Source of the DNA: Legionella londiniensis
GTDB taxonomy: Bacteria; Pseudomonadota; Gammaproteobacteria; Legionellales; Legionellaceae
NCBI RefSeq assembly: GCF_001467825.1
Contig: NZ_LNYK01000026.1
Coordinates: 21,385-85,384, forward strand
Direction of reading: 5' to 3'
DNA: 64,000 nucleotides
Shown here: positions 1 to 9,821 of the stretch, in pieces
Numbering within the stretch: position 1 is the first letter of the stretch
Layout: each line of letters opens with the position of its first letter
The notes under the pieces: model-generated
Told to the model about the DNA's origin: nothing
What the model saw: the letters and a program-made list of their open reading frames with translations, nothing else
Databases searched by the model: none
Translations under genes and position numbers: made by a program

Positions 1-1467
1 GATAATGCTGTGCGCCATTATCAAGAAGCCTTGCGGCTGAATCCCCGCTACGCCCAGGCGCACAACAATCTTGCGGTGCTCTATGATGCGAATAAAGATT
101 ACAAATTGGCGCTCTATCATTACCGTGAAGCAGTTCATGCCCAACCAGATTTCCTGCCCGCGCACTACAATTTGGGTTTATTGCTTTTAAAAAAAGGGCA
201 ATTGCATGCAGCCAAAAGGCAATTTACCAATGTCATTTCCCTTTATCCTAATCATTTGGATGCCCATTTTTATCTTGGAATACTGAACCTTCAAGAGGAC
301 AATCTCGACGAGGCTGAACAATCTTTTCAGGCTGTATTGGGTATTGACAGCGAGCATATAGAGGCATTGATTAATTCAGGGGTTATCGCTTTGAAACGCG
401 ATGAGGGGCAAAAGGCGGTTGATTATTTTACCAAAGCATTGGCTCTTGACGAGCGCAATATTGAAGCCCGCAATAATCTCGCCGCCACTTTTATGCATTA
501 TGACCGATTTGAAAATGCCTTGATGCATTATGACGTCTTATTGGAAAAAGAGCCACAAAATATTGAATATCTTTATAATTCAGGCGTAGCTCAGATGACT
601 TTAGGTCATCTGCAGGAGGCAACGAATTATTTTGAGCAGATCCTGGCGCTGGATGATGCTCATTTTGCTTCCTTAACCAATCTTGCAGCCATTTACATCC
701 GGCTTGAAGATCACGCTTCAGCCATTGATTTTTTAAAACGTGCCCTCCAAATTCAGCCAGAGGATTCCTCCGCGCGCTTTATGCTGAATGCGCTGACCAA
801 CGAAGACAAAAATCCTGAACCTTCCAAAGATTATGTGACCAATTTATTTAATAATTATGCATTGTATTATGACAAGCACATGCAGGAAACCTTGCACTAC
901 AAGCTTCCTAATTATATCGCGCAAGTGCTGCATCGGTTGCACTGTTTGCAGGCCAAGCGCACCCTTGATCTTGGCTGCGGCACCGGGTTATGCGGCGTGG
1001 TATTGCGTGAACTGAGTGAGCACTTGACCGGCATCGACATTGCCCCCAAAATGCTCTCCATTGCCCGGGAAAAAGGAATTTATGATGAATTAATTGAGGC
1101 CGATTTACTGAGTTATCTGCAAGGGAACAAAGAAACATTTAATCTGGCAGTGGCAGCAGATGTCCTTCCCTATCTTGGCGATTTAAGCCAGCTGTTCGTA
1201 GCCGTCCGTGCCAATCTGGCTGACAATGGCCTATTTTTATTCACCAGCGAAATAAGCGTTCAACAAGACTGGTGTTTACAATCGAATGCCAGATTCTGCC
1301 ATCATCCTGATTATATCCAAAATTTGGCCAGGAAATGCCATTTTCGACTCCTTCATCAGGAAAAAATTACGGCGCGAACTCAAAATCAAGAAGCAGTTCC
1401 CGTAATGTTATATGTTCTGAAAGCCAATCCTGACCCAGAAAAGACAAAAGCGCGGCAAGCCGATTAG
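1..1467 (+). CDS. TPR-repeat protein fused to a SAM-dependent methyltransferase (5' end outside window)
   Basis: The reading frame is open from base 1, so the N-terminus lies upstream and the GTG at base 10 is not the real start. About 270 visible residues are tandem 34-residue tetratricopeptide units (N-NLA, Y-NLG, A-NNLA signatures). The last 190 residues or so are a class I methyltransferase fold: the glycine-rich SAM loop DLGCGTG lies about residue 320-326 counted from base 10, followed by GIDIAPKML (motif II acidic residue). TPR-methyltransferase fusions of this kind are known in gammaproteobacteria, usually with unknown substrates; the TPR part probably selects a protein partner. A similarity to BioC-type methyltransferases covers only the catalytic fold and does not justify a biotin role. 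The architecture is certain, the substrate unknown. Confidence 0.85.
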   Translation, partial: DNAVRHYQEALRLNPRYAQAHNNLAVLYDANKDYKLALYHYREAVHAQPDFLPAHYNLGLLLLKKGQLHAAKRQFTNVISLYPNHLDAHFYLGILNLQEDNLDEAEQSFQAVLGIDSEHIEALINSGVIALKRDEGQKAVDYFTKALALDERNIEARNNLAATFMHYDRFENALMHYDVLLEKEPQNIEYLYNSGVAQMTLGHLQEATNYFEQILALDDAHFASLTNLAAIYIRLEDHASAIDFLKRALQIQPEDSSARFMLNALTNEDKNPEPSKDYVTNLFNNYALYYDKHMQETLHYKLPNYIAQVLHRLHCLQAKRTLDLGCGTGLCGVVLRELSEHLTGIDIAPKMLSIAREKGIYDELIEADLLSYLQGNKETFNLAVAADVLPYLGDLSQLFVAVRANLADNGLFLFTSEISVQQDWCLQSNARFCHHPDYIQNLARKCHFRLLHQEKITARTQNQEAVPVMLYVLKANPDPEKTKARQAD

Positions 1468-1580
1468 CCATACAAAAACAGTCTTGCCCTGACCGTAATG
1501 ATTTATTTTTAATCAGTTAATTATTCCTTAAGAAAGGCCGAATATAATACAAACACCGAAACTGCAAGGCGAAGAGGGTT

Positions 1581-3668
1581 ATGCCTTATACAGAGCAAGG
1601 TGCCATTATTGACGGCATAAACCGACAATACAAACGAGACCGGTTTCCGGCTGAGCTTAAATTAAATGATGAGGGCGTTTGCCGCGGCCTGTCAACAGTA
1701 TATGCGTATTATGCACTGCAGAACAAGGAAGATGATTTTAAAAAAATCTTAGAAATCATTGCCAGCGGCAATTTTGAGAATGGAGGCCTTAGCAAAGAGG
1801 AGATTTATCTTTTTGCACAACGGGTACTGATTGCTCAATCACCCCAAAAATATGCCTTGCACCTCTCTCAGCCCACCTCCATGGAAACGCTTCATATTAA
1901 TCATAAGCCTTTACGATCTTCTTTTAATTTCGCGCTGGCTGCAAGCGATCAAAGCTGGGCAAAAATCATCAAAGAGATTAATTTGCAATCAAACGAGGTC
2001 ATGCTCCTTGGCAGCACCGACCATGCCGCAGCAGTCCGAAGAAAAAATAATGGCTATATTGTTTACGACCCAAATTACGAGAGTAGTTTTAAATATTTTA
2101 ATGATGAAAAAGCCTTGATAAGAGAACTCCATGGCAATGTTTTTGGTTATCTGATGTTTGGTAACCTGGGCCTTTCAGTCAATGTGATACGGCATCCTGA
2201 AGCTCAAACCAGAATCTGTCCATTCCCCGATGCCACAAAGCTTTATGAAACATATGCGGGTTCAAAAAACAGTTCAGCCACGACTGTTCATACTTTTCCT
2301 AAATTGAAAAAATTCAATACGTTGATTCAATCCGCCAGCAGAGTCAATGATGCGAATGCCATTGCTTATTTACTGAACAATACAAACCCTAGTCATAAAG
2401 AAATTTTTTCTGCTGCGGTAAATGCCGTAGCGCACAATAATGTGGGGGCGTTAAAACCGCTCATTCCCAAAATCAAAGCACAAGATACCCAAAGGGACGA
2501 GATGAAAGGGCTTTTCTTACAAGCCCTGAAAGATGGCCGCCTTGAGGCTTTTTTGGCCCTGGAAGGCGAATTCCAGGAATATTTTCCTGGCTTGGCAGCC
2601 GTTCCTCTCATCAAGTGCGCAGCTCAGGGCGGAAACCCGCTTTTATTGGAAAAATTGCTGCAAAAGGTTAGCGATAATCTCAATAGCCATTTAAGTCACG
2701 AATTAGAAAAAAAATACAACGAGAGCAACGGCAGTTACAAACAATTACTGCTAAAACTGGTCAAAGAACATATTCTTTCTGAAAGGTTACGCATAGCTAT
2801 CCCCGAAGCGATTCAAAGCGGCAGTACAGGCTGCGTTGATATCCTGTTAAAAGAATTAAAAAATCAAAACCATCAATTGAATGACAGGGAAAGGCTAGAT
2901 TACCTGCTTGAGGCTGTTGCTAATAACAAGTTAGAAATAGTCAAGCATTTAATCGAAAACAATCCTGTCATTTCCAAAGAGCTGCTTTCGACAATTTCCA
3001 TGACAAGCCTTGCCGTTAAGAGAACAGAACTACAAGTGCTCATGGTTCTGAAGCGGCAGGGGGTCATTTTCTCACCTGAAGCCTCAAACATCATTGATCA
3101 GAAACTTAAGGGTGGCTGGCTGAATGTTCATACCGTATTAGATTTGCTGTTGAATTACTTATATGATCTCTTTGGCAAAAAACAGGTTACCTATGAAGAA
3201 AGGCTTAAGGAATATAAAAAAAATAATTGCGAGATATTGCTGGCTGATCTTGAAAACCAGCTTAAACATTGCACCCAGGAAAAGCAAAGTGAGGTGGCGG
3301 CCTTCATTAAAAACAAGAGAGAAATGATTCATGCGGAAAAAGATTTAACCAAGCTGGACAGGGTTGCCAAAGAGCTCCAAGAAAAGCTCGAGGAACTCAT
3401 ACCCAAGATTTCGCTTGATGAAATAATTAATGATCTGCACGATATGGATCTAATATTAGATGAGTTGTTAGAGGGCAAGGTAGATGATGAGCACGATGAA
3501 TTAAATGACGCAGAAACTGACGCGCTGCCCTCTGGCCAAGAAACTGTAATGAAGCAGGAAGAGGATTCAGTAAAAGCGCTGAAAAACCAAAGTTTTTTTT
3601 CTGACCTGCAAAACACTCAGGCACCATCAACACAACCCCCAAAGAATCAGCACTCAGCCAAAAAATAA
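1581..3668 (+). CDS. Ankyrin-repeat protein with N-terminal papain-like cysteine-protease-type domain; candidate Dot/Icm effector
   Basis: 695 residues, start ATG preceded by GAGGG at good spacing. The N-terminal 220 residues hold what looks like a Cys-His-Asp triad: Cys34 in GVCRGLS, His148 in TDHAAAV and Asp163 in VYDPN, the order and flanks seen in papain-fold clan CA enzymes. Residues about 230-560 are ankyrin-like helix pairs (for example around VDILLKEL and IVKHLIENN). Residues 570-650 are charged and likely coiled coil. The tail is acidic, then ends in a short polar/basic segment, like E-block-containing Dot/Icm substrates. The layout recalls the L. pneumophila effector AnkH/LegA3 (cysteine-protease-like domain plus ankyrins), but this protein is longer and orthology is not shown. 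Host-directed function is inference. Confidence 0.7.
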   Translation: MPYTEQGAIIDGINRQYKRDRFPAELKLNDEGVCRGLSTVYAYYALQNKEDDFKKILEIIASGNFENGGLSKEEIYLFAQRVLIAQSPQKYALHLSQPTSMETLHINHKPLRSSFNFALAASDQSWAKIIKEINLQSNEVMLLGSTDHAAAVRRKNNGYIVYDPNYESSFKYFNDEKALIRELHGNVFGYLMFGNLGLSVNVIRHPEAQTRICPFPDATKLYETYAGSKNSSATTVHTFPKLKKFNTLIQSASRVNDANAIAYLLNNTNPSHKEIFSAAVNAVAHNNVGALKPLIPKIKAQDTQRDEMKGLFLQALKDGRLEAFLALEGEFQEYFPGLAAVPLIKCAAQGGNPLLLEKLLQKVSDNLNSHLSHELEKKYNESNGSYKQLLLKLVKEHILSERLRIAIPEAIQSGSTGCVDILLKELKNQNHQLNDRERLDYLLEAVANNKLEIVKHLIENNPVISKELLSTISMTSLAVKRTELQVLMVLKRQGVIFSPEASNIIDQKLKGGWLNVHTVLDLLLNYLYDLFGKKQVTYEERLKEYKKNNCEILLADLENQLKHCTQEKQSEVAAFIKNKREMIHAEKDLTKLDRVAKELQEKLEELIPKISLDEIINDLHDMDLILDELLEGKVDDEHDELNDAETDALPSGQETVMKQEEDSVKALKNQSFFSDLQNTQAPSTQPPKNQHSAKK

Positions 3669-5090
3669 TTAAAAAGGAATTGCAAGACTTTTATCTACTG
3701 CGAGCAACTGGGTCTTAAACAATGCCTGGATTTCATGAAGGCTGGCTGTATCAATGGCTTCAAATCGGGCTACAAGACAGGGAGTAGTGTTAGATGCGCG
3801 AATTAACCCCCAGCCTTTTTCGAATTCAACACGTACTCCATCTACCGTAATTAAACTCGCTTCCGGGAAAGATGCCTGCTCAGAGAAGCGACGCATGAAA
3901 ATAAATTTTTCCTCATCCGGGAGGGGTATTTTAATTTCAGGTGTATTAATACTGTCAGGAATCCTTTGAAATTGCTCACTGACCGACTCGCGGGAATAAC
4001 TTAAAATTTCCAGCAGCCGGCATGCGCTGTAGAGTGCGTCATCAAAACCATACCAGCGGTTTTTGAAAAAAATATGGCCGCTCATTTCTCCAGCCAGCTC
4101 GGCTTGTTCCTGGCGCATGAATTTTTTGACCAGCGAATGTCCTGTCGGACACATTTTGGCCACTCCGCCTTTCTCTGCAATGACACGGGCTAAATGAGCA
4201 GAGCATTTCACATCAAAGACGATGGTAGAGCCTGGGTTATTTTTTAATATATCGCAAGCATAAAGCATCATGAGCCTGTCTGGCCAGACGAGTTCCCCTT
4301 CATTCGTAACAACACCCAGCCTGTCAGCATCGCCGTCAAAAGCAAGTCCAATATCAGCCTGATGCTGTAAGACCATGGCTTTTAAATCCAATAAATTGGC
4401 CTCGACAGTGGGATCAGGATGATGATTGGGAAAAGTTCCATCGACCTCACAATAAAGCGGTATCACTTCACACCCCAAACGCTTGATAAGTTCTGGCGCT
4501 ATGGGGCCTGCAATCCCGTTTCCGCAATCAACAACGACTTTTAAAGGCCGTCCAAGTTTGATATCACTGACTATACGCTGGCAATACGGGCCTATGAGAT
4601 CAAGCGCTTTATAACGGCCTGCTCCGCTTAGCTGTTTAGCAGACTGATGAAGTTCATATAATAAATCAATCTCATCATTGGCGAGCGTCGACCCCTGCAA
4701 TACCATTTTGATGCCGTTATAATCTGCAGGGTTGTGGCTGCCTGTCACCATCAAGCCACAATCAATTCCCTGAGTATGCGTTGCAAAGTACATCAAAGGA
4801 GTCGGTACCTCACCCAAGTCGAATACATCAATACCGCTGTCTAAAAGACCCTGACGCAATGCCCTGGCCAAAGCTTCGCTGCTTAAGCGACCATCGCGAG
4901 CCAGAAAAATAGAGCTTTGATTAATACCGGCTAAACGGCAACTGATGGCCTTGCCAATACTGTAGAATGAATTTTCATCCAGTTGCTCGCCAATCACGCC
5001 GCGGATATCATAAGCGCGAAATACGCTTTTGGTAACAGGTTTATATTGATATAGCTGCAAATTAACTTCTCCCTGAGCTGCCAAATCCAT
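3669..5090 (-). CDS. algC: Phosphomannomutase/phosphoglucomutase, AlgC type
   Basis: Alpha-D-phosphohexomutase interconverting hexose 6-phosphate and 1-phosphate for GDP-mannose and LPS/exopolysaccharide precursors, cytoplasmic. Family landmarks are all present: FRAYDIRG near the N-terminus, phosphoserine loop VTGSHNP, Mg-binding DGDADR, sugar-binding GEMSGH and the C-terminal phosphate-binding loop RASNTTP. The reading frame extends further upstream inside dut, but two starts are plausible: ATG at 5090 (473 residues, GAGG upstream) or TTG at 5060, one base after the dut stop, behind a strong AGGGAG. I chose the ATG. The gene overlaps or abuts dut and is probably translationally coupled to it. 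Confidence 0.92.
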   Translation of the reverse strand: MDLAAQGEVNLQLYQYKPVTKSVFRAYDIRGVIGEQLDENSFYSIGKAISCRLAGINQSSIFLARDGRLSSEALARALRQGLLDSGIDVFDLGEVPTPLMYFATHTQGIDCGLMVTGSHNPADYNGIKMVLQGSTLANDEIDLLYELHQSAKQLSGAGRYKALDLIGPYCQRIVSDIKLGRPLKVVVDCGNGIAGPIAPELIKRLGCEVIPLYCEVDGTFPNHHPDPTVEANLLDLKAMVLQHQADIGLAFDGDADRLGVVTNEGELVWPDRLMMLYACDILKNNPGSTIVFDVKCSAHLARVIAEKGGVAKMCPTGHSLVKKFMRQEQAELAGEMSGHIFFKNRWYGFDDALYSACRLLEILSYSRESVSEQFQRIPDSINTPEIKIPLPDEEKFIFMRRFSEQASFPEASLITVDGVRVEFEKGWGLIRASNTTPCLVARFEAIDTASLHEIQALFKTQLLAVDKSLAIPF

Positions 5091-5520
5091 TTTCGCCTCG
5101 ATGAGTTCCAGCAAATGAGTCAACAATCTCAAATGCCGCTTTGACGACAGGCAAAAAAACCAGTTGAGCGATGCGATCGCCTGGTTCAACAGTGAAATGC
5201 TCCTGGTTGCGGTTCCAGCAAGAGATTTTTAATTCGCCCTGATAGTCGGAGTCAATTAATCCCACTAAGTTGCCAAGTACAATCCCATGCTTATGGCCGA
5301 GACCGGATCGGGGTAAAATCACCGCTGCCATATTCGGATCAGCTATATGAATGGCAATGCCTGTGGGAATTAAAACTGTTTCGTGAGCAGCTATCTGCAA
5401 AGGAGAATCAATGCAGGCGCGCAAATCAAGTCCTGCCGAACCAGAAGTAGCATAAGCAGGCAATGGAAAGACTTTGCCGATGCGATGATCAAGAATCTTT
5501 AATTGAATTTGATGCTCCAT
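5062..5520 (-). CDS. dut: dUTP diphosphatase
   Basis: Hydrolyses dUTP to dUMP and diphosphate, keeping uracil out of DNA and supplying the dTMP precursor; acts as a homotrimer. All five trimeric dUTPase motifs are readable: [14 protein letters not shown], the [11 protein letters not shown] block, RIAQLVFLP and the C-terminal [10 protein letters not shown] arm that closes over the substrate. The start is set at the ATG giving MEHQIQL (152 residues), because the extra eight residues upstream have no family counterpart. It lies between coaBC and the algC-type gene, all on the minus strand; coaBC-dut-algC is a familiar gammaproteobacterial gene order. Confidence 0.95.
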   Translation of the reverse strand: MEHQIQLKILDHRIGKVFPLPAYATSGSAGLDLRACIDSPLQIAAHETVLIPTGIAIHIADPNMAAVILPRSGLGHKHGIVLGNLVGLIDSDYQGELKISCWNRNQEHFTVEPGDRIAQLVFLPVVKAAFEIVDSFAGTHRGENGFGSSGRS

Positions 5521-5640
5521 ACCCGTTCCAAAAAATAAGGGCAACGCTTGTTTAATTACCCCATCGACCTTTCTCTCCGTTCATCTCCTGCAAGCAGTAG
5601 AGAGGAAAAAGGGCGGCAAAATTAAACAATCGTTTTGTTG

Positions 5641-6846
5641 TCAAGATGCAACATTTTGCAAGTTTGCTGCAAGGATTGCAATAATTTGTCCGGCAAGACT
5701 TGTCTTATTCGTAAGCGAGAGCTCAATTTTTTCTTTAGCAGTCAAGATGGTGACCTCGTTGTAATCCTCATCAAAACCAAGTCCTTTGCCGACTTGGTTG
5801 GCAATAATCATATCCAGTTTTTTATTGATTCTTTTTTTCTCGGCATTCTGGATCACTTGTGATGTTTCTGCAGCAAACCCCACTACATAAGCTGCCTTGC
5901 CGCTTTTTGCTACTTGAGCCACAATATCAGGATTGGCAGTTAATTCGATGCTTGGATTCGGATTATCTTCTTTTTTGATTTTATGAGCAGCAGCATTCTT
6001 TGGGCGATAATCTGCAACCGCAGCCGCTGCAATAAAAATCATATCTTCCTGCAAATGATTCATCACAGCATTTGCCATTTCTTCGGCTGATTCAACACAT
6101 TGAAAATTGACTCCAGGAGGGGGAGGCAACTCAGTTGGACCGCTTATCAGAGTCACTTCGGCGCCTGCTATACTTGCGGCCATTGCCAGCGCATACCCCA
6201 TTTTTCCCGAGCTTCGATTGCTGATATAACGCACGGGATCAAGCGCTTCGCGGGTAGGGCCTGCGGTTATCAAGACTTTTTTGCCCATTAAAAGCCGATT
6301 TACCTTATGGAGCAGCAAGGCTTTAACAATGTTATCCGTCTCGCTCTGGCGTCCAAACCCCTCCTCTCCACAGGCCTGTGATCCGGTTTCCGGGCCAATC
6401 ACAATGACGCCGCGGCGTTTGAGCAATACAATATTGTCCTGGGTGGCTTGATGCTCCCACATGCTGCGGTTCATCGCAGGACAAACAAAAACCGGTATTT
6501 CGGCAACCAGATATAATGTTGACAACAGATCATCGGCTATTCCATGGGCAAACTTTGCAATGGAGTTAGCTGATGCCGGCGCTATGACCAGATAATCAGC
6601 CCATCTTGCAAGCTCAATATGGCTCATGGCCCGCTCTGCTTCAGTATCAAATAAGGTGCAGCGCACATCATGGCCACTTAAAGCCTGCATGGTCATAGGC
6701 GTTATAAATTCCCGGGCAGAGGACGTCATCACCACCCTGACCTCGGCGCCCTGGCGCGTCAACGCACGCACAAGAAACGCAGATTTATAGGCAGCAATGC
6801 CGCCTGTAACGCCAAGCAATATCTTTTTACCTTTAAAATCTTGCAT
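5641..6846 (-). CDS. coaBC: Bifunctional phosphopantothenoylcysteine decarboxylase / phosphopantothenate-cysteine ligase
   Basis: Two consecutive steps of coenzyme A synthesis: CTP-dependent ligation of cysteine to 4'-phosphopantothenate (CoaB) and FMN-dependent decarboxylation (CoaC). The N-terminal half carries the flavin-binding start GVTGGIAAYK, the catalytic-histidine block SHIELARWAD, the substrate clamp PAMNRSMW and the active cysteine in ACGEEGFGR. The C-terminal half has ITAGPTREALDPVRYISN-type CoaB nucleotide binding and the AAAVADYRP motif. Its 401 residues match the family. It is divergent from the radC gene, with a 105-bp gap to the chosen radC start. CoA supply is relevant to the polyketide synthase in this window only in the general sense that carrier domains need phosphopantetheine. 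Confidence 0.97.
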   Translation of the reverse strand: MQDFKGKKILLGVTGGIAAYKSAFLVRALTRQGAEVRVVMTSSAREFITPMTMQALSGHDVRCTLFDTEAERAMSHIELARWADYLVIAPASANSIAKFAHGIADDLLSTLYLVAEIPVFVCPAMNRSMWEHQATQDNIVLLKRRGVIVIGPETGSQACGEEGFGRQSETDNIVKALLLHKVNRLLMGKKVLITAGPTREALDPVRYISNRSSGKMGYALAMAASIAGAEVTLISGPTELPPPPGVNFQCVESAEEMANAVMNHLQEDMIFIAAAAVADYRPKNAAAHKIKKEDNPNPSIELTANPDIVAQVAKSGKAAYVVGFAAETSQVIQNAEKKRINKKLDMIIANQVGKGLGFDEDYNEVTILTAKEKIELSLTNKTSLAGQIIAILAANLQNVAS

Positions 6847-6951
6847 CTAACACCCATTTCAAATAAGAATAATTCCCTACGGGTCAAATTCCATGTTGAT
6901 CTGCATGCAGTATATGATCAAAACAAAAACCTCGCTATAAAGGAATCATTC

Positions 6952-7626
6952 ATGAACAACACTCGAAGCCCAGGAGGGGCGTATGGCCTATTTCATGCTG
7001 ATTTACAGGCACTTTCTGACACAGAACTTTTGGCTGCATTCCTGGGAAGCATCCGTGACAAGCACAAAGCCATAACTTTAGCTCATCGCTTAATGGCGTG
7101 TTATGGAGATTTGCGCGCCCTGTTAAACAGCAGCCTTGAAGCCTTTTGCGCTGCTTCAGGCATAAACAGCTCGTTTTACATTCAAATGCAAGCAGTGCGC
7201 GAAATGTGCCGCCGCAGCGACTGGATTCATCTGCAAAATCAAACAGCACTTGCAAATATAGAAGAGACTCATGTTTTTTTAAAACGAAGGCTTCGCGACA
7301 ATAGAAATGAAACCTTTGCCATTTTATTTCTCAATAATCATCACCAAGTTCTGGCATATGAAGAATTATTTCATGGCACGGTCAATTATGCGACAGTTCA
7401 TCTGAGAATCCTTGTTGAACGAACACTCCATCATAATGCCGCAGCACTTATCCTGGCCCACAATCATCCTTCAGGCATCTCAAGGCCAAGCGCTCATGAT
7501 TTGACAATAACAAAGAAATTGGCCAAAGCCTTGCAACTGATTGATGTACGGCTTCTTGATCATCTGATCATTGGTGATAATGAAATTTATTCTATTATGC
7601 AATCTGGCAAAAAGCCCTGTTATTAG
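6952..7626 (+). CDS. radC: RadC family (JAB1/MPN) protein
   Basis: 224 residues, the usual RadC length, starting at ATG 6952 behind AAAGGAA; the longer upstream extension of the frame is rejected because it has no RadC counterpart. The N-terminal part is a helix-hairpin-helix-like segment (ELLAAFLGS, AASGI), and the C-terminal part is the JAB domain with the metal motif HNHPSG followed by a conserved Asp in SAHDLTITKKL and an upstream Glu in EELFHG. The RadC role in DNA repair, first proposed in E. coli, is now doubted and the biochemical activity is unsettled. Its stop is one base from the stop of the convergent phaC. Confidence 0.9.
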   Translation: MNNTRSPGGAYGLFHADLQALSDTELLAAFLGSIRDKHKAITLAHRLMACYGDLRALLNSSLEAFCAASGINSSFYIQMQAVREMCRRSDWIHLQNQTALANIEETHVFLKRRLRDNRNETFAILFLNNHHQVLAYEELFHGTVNYATVHLRILVERTLHHNAAALILAHNHPSGISRPSAHDLTITKKLAKALQLIDVRLLDHLIIGDNEIYSIMQSGKKPCY

Positions 7627-7627
7627 G

Positions 7628-9511
7628 CTATCTTTCTTTTACATATAAACCCGGGGCGTCAGCCAGAATCTCAAGTCCTTTCTCTGGCGCTCCCATGCCT
7701 GGCGGCGGGATTTTTTCGGATGATTTATCAGCCAGCCATTGATGCCATGCCACCCACCAGGAGCCTTTCTTGCTTTTATGTTCTGCAAACCATTGTTCGG
7801 GGGCAATGTATTTCATCTTGGCTGTTTTTTTACCGATGCGATAACTTCTGCCCTTATGGCCAGGCTCAGAAACAATTCCGCCATTATGCCCCATATTGGC
7901 AAGCACAAAGGTAATCTCTGCCCCATGTACATATAAATTAATCTTGTATACCGATTTCCAGGGGGCAATGTGATCTTTTTCTGTCGCTACCGAAAAAATA
8001 GGAATTTTGACATCGCCCAAGGTGACAGGTTCGCCATCAATCTGATAATTTCCTTCTGCCAAATCATTATTCAAATGAAAATGGCGCAAATATTCGGAAT
8101 GCATCTTATAGGGCAATCTTGTGGTGTCTTCGTTCCAGGCAAGCAAATCGATCATGCGTTGGCGCTCCCCCAGTAAATAGTGGGCAACAGCTTTTGACCA
8201 AATCAACTCCTTAGGGCGAAGCAAATCAAAAGTGGATGAGAGCTGATCGCCACGCAGGTAGCCTTGTGAAAACATGATGTCTTCGAGATAGCAAAGCTGA
8301 TTTTCATCAATAAAAGTCATTAACTCTCCCGCTTCCTCAAAATCGGTTTGAGCAGCGAAAAGCGTCATGGTTTTTAGGCGTTTGTCCTCTTGTCTTGTTA
8401 AATATGAAGCGGTCATGGCAAGGATAGTACCGCCGATGCAATAACCGGCCGCATGTATTTTTCCCTGTTCGGTGATTTCTGTAACCACATTGAGGGCTTT
8501 TAATACCCCTTGTTTTAAATAATCCTCCATTCCGTATTCCCGATAGCTGGCATCAGGGTTTTTCCAGGAAATCATAAATACAGTATGTCCCTGTTTAACC
8601 AGATAATCGACCATGGAATTCTCAGGAGACAGATCCAAAATATAATATTTCATAATCCAGGCAGGAATAATGAGCAACGGCTCAGGATAAACCTGTTTGG
8701 TCTGCGGCTCATACTGGATTAGTTCAAAAAGATGATTACGGTAAACAATTTTACCAGGAGTGACTGCAACATGTTTGCCGACAATAAAATTTTCTGTGCC
8801 AACAGGCCCTTCATTAGTCAGAAACCGTTTTAGGTCTTCCTGCCAGTTTTTCCAGCCATCCAATAAGTTTTTGCCTTTGGTAGAAATAATTTTTTCCTGG
8901 ACTTCAGGATTAAAAAAAATACTGTTTTCCGGGGATAAAGCATTTAACCATTGAAAATGAACAAAAGACACCAGATCCTTGTGGTTTTTATCCAGCCCGC
9001 GTATATTCGTTGCCTCCTGCCACCAATCCTCTACCCGGAGAAAAAATTGGGCGATAGCGCAATAAGGCCATTTCTTCCAAGCTTCGCTTTGAAAACGTTC
9101 ATGAAACCGCCTGTCCTCAATGTCAAAACAAGAACTGGATTTTTTATAAAAATAATCGGCATTGCTGTTCCAGAAATCTGTATATTGTTTGCAGGCGCTT
9201 TCGATTAATTGCAAACGCTTGTTTGGCGAAATCATCAGATGGGCAAACCAATCCGTGTAAGCAATCAGCAAGGCAGCCGGAGAAAGGCCTGTGGTCATTT
9301 GACCGATATTGGCATGAAAAACTCTATCAAGCAGTTCTGCGCGTTTTTTTGAATTTTTTTCTTTAAAAATATTTTCAAATGAAAGAAAGCTCTCGGTCAC
9401 TTTTTTTAATGCATGATGCAGGCTTTTATGAACGATCGTATGCTTGGTCAATTCTGAAAAATTTTTATTGCTGCTTTCCTGATCCATGGCGGCCAATAGC
9501 TCCTGTTGCAT
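7628..9511 (-). CDS. phaC: Class I poly(3-hydroxyalkanoate) synthase
   Basis: Polymerises (R)-3-hydroxyacyl-CoA into intracellular polyester storage granules. The alpha/beta-hydrolase core has the synthase version of the lipase box, GYCIGG with Cys358 as nucleophile, and the other two triad residues Asp513 (EKDHIAPW) and His542 (NMGHNGG). At 627 residues it is typical of class I PhaC with its poorly conserved N-terminal domain. The first ATG (9511) lacks a ribosome site; the in-frame ATG at 9487 has AGGAG 12 bases upstream, so the first eight residues are uncertain. No phaA, phaB or phasin gene is adjacent. PHB storage is well known in Legionella. Confidence 0.95.
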   Translation of the reverse strand: MQQELLAAMDQESSNKNFSELTKHTIVHKSLHHALKKVTESFLSFENIFKEKNSKKRAELLDRVFHANIGQMTTGLSPAALLIAYTDWFAHLMISPNKRLQLIESACKQYTDFWNSNADYFYKKSSSCFDIEDRRFHERFQSEAWKKWPYCAIAQFFLRVEDWWQEATNIRGLDKNHKDLVSFVHFQWLNALSPENSIFFNPEVQEKIISTKGKNLLDGWKNWQEDLKRFLTNEGPVGTENFIVGKHVAVTPGKIVYRNHLFELIQYEPQTKQVYPEPLLIIPAWIMKYYILDLSPENSMVDYLVKQGHTVFMISWKNPDASYREYGMEDYLKQGVLKALNVVTEITEQGKIHAAGYCIGGTILAMTASYLTRQEDKRLKTMTLFAAQTDFEEAGELMTFIDENQLCYLEDIMFSQGYLRGDQLSSTFDLLRPKELIWSKAVAHYLLGERQRMIDLLAWNEDTTRLPYKMHSEYLRHFHLNNDLAEGNYQIDGEPVTLGDVKIPIFSVATEKDHIAPWKSVYKINLYVHGAEITFVLANMGHNGGIVSEPGHKGRSYRIGKKTAKMKYIAPEQWFAEHKSKKGSWWVAWHQWLADKSSEKIPPPGMGAPEKGLEILADAPGLYVKER

Positions 9512-9636
9512 TGCACAATACTAGCTTAGTTGAGAATGCGCTATCTTTCCAGCTACAACACTCTTGGAATGCCAATTTGTAAATATTGAGATCTTGTTGT
9601 ATTATAAATTTACATAAAATCATCAAGGACGAGCTC

Positions 9637-9786
9637 ATGAAACGATGGATAATCGCCTTTCTTCTCTCCCTTTCTGTGACTGGCATTACTGGATGCGGAT
9701 TTGATCTTAATTGTGAAACCTGCGGCGGCACGAGTTACGTTTTTAATTATTCAGCAACCAGTTGCTGTCCTGCCACACCATGGTAG
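9637..9786 (+). CDS. Small cysteine-rich lipoprotein
   Basis: 49 residues, ATG at 9637 with AAGGACGAG upstream. The N-terminus is a lipoprotein signal peptide (MKR, a hydrophobic stretch, lipobox ITGC), giving a mature peptide of about 30 residues with five further cysteines (NCETCGG, SCCP). No family recognised. The high cysteine density could mean metal binding or disulfides in the periplasm; that is inference. It sits alone in the + direction between phaC and the dehydrogenase gene. An upstream ATG at 9586 is disfavoured because it would bury the signal peptide. Confidence 0.6.
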   Translation: MKRWIIAFLLSLSVTGITGCGFDLNCETCGGTSYVFNYSATSCCPATPW

Positions 9787-9821
9787 AATAAAATAAGGCT
9801 TGATTCACAATCAATTCTCCT

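Noticed and set aside
3754..9208. Many antisense open frames over algC, phaC and neighbouring genes
   Set aside because: They overlap strongly conserved genes in other frames, have no ribosome sites and show no protein-family features.
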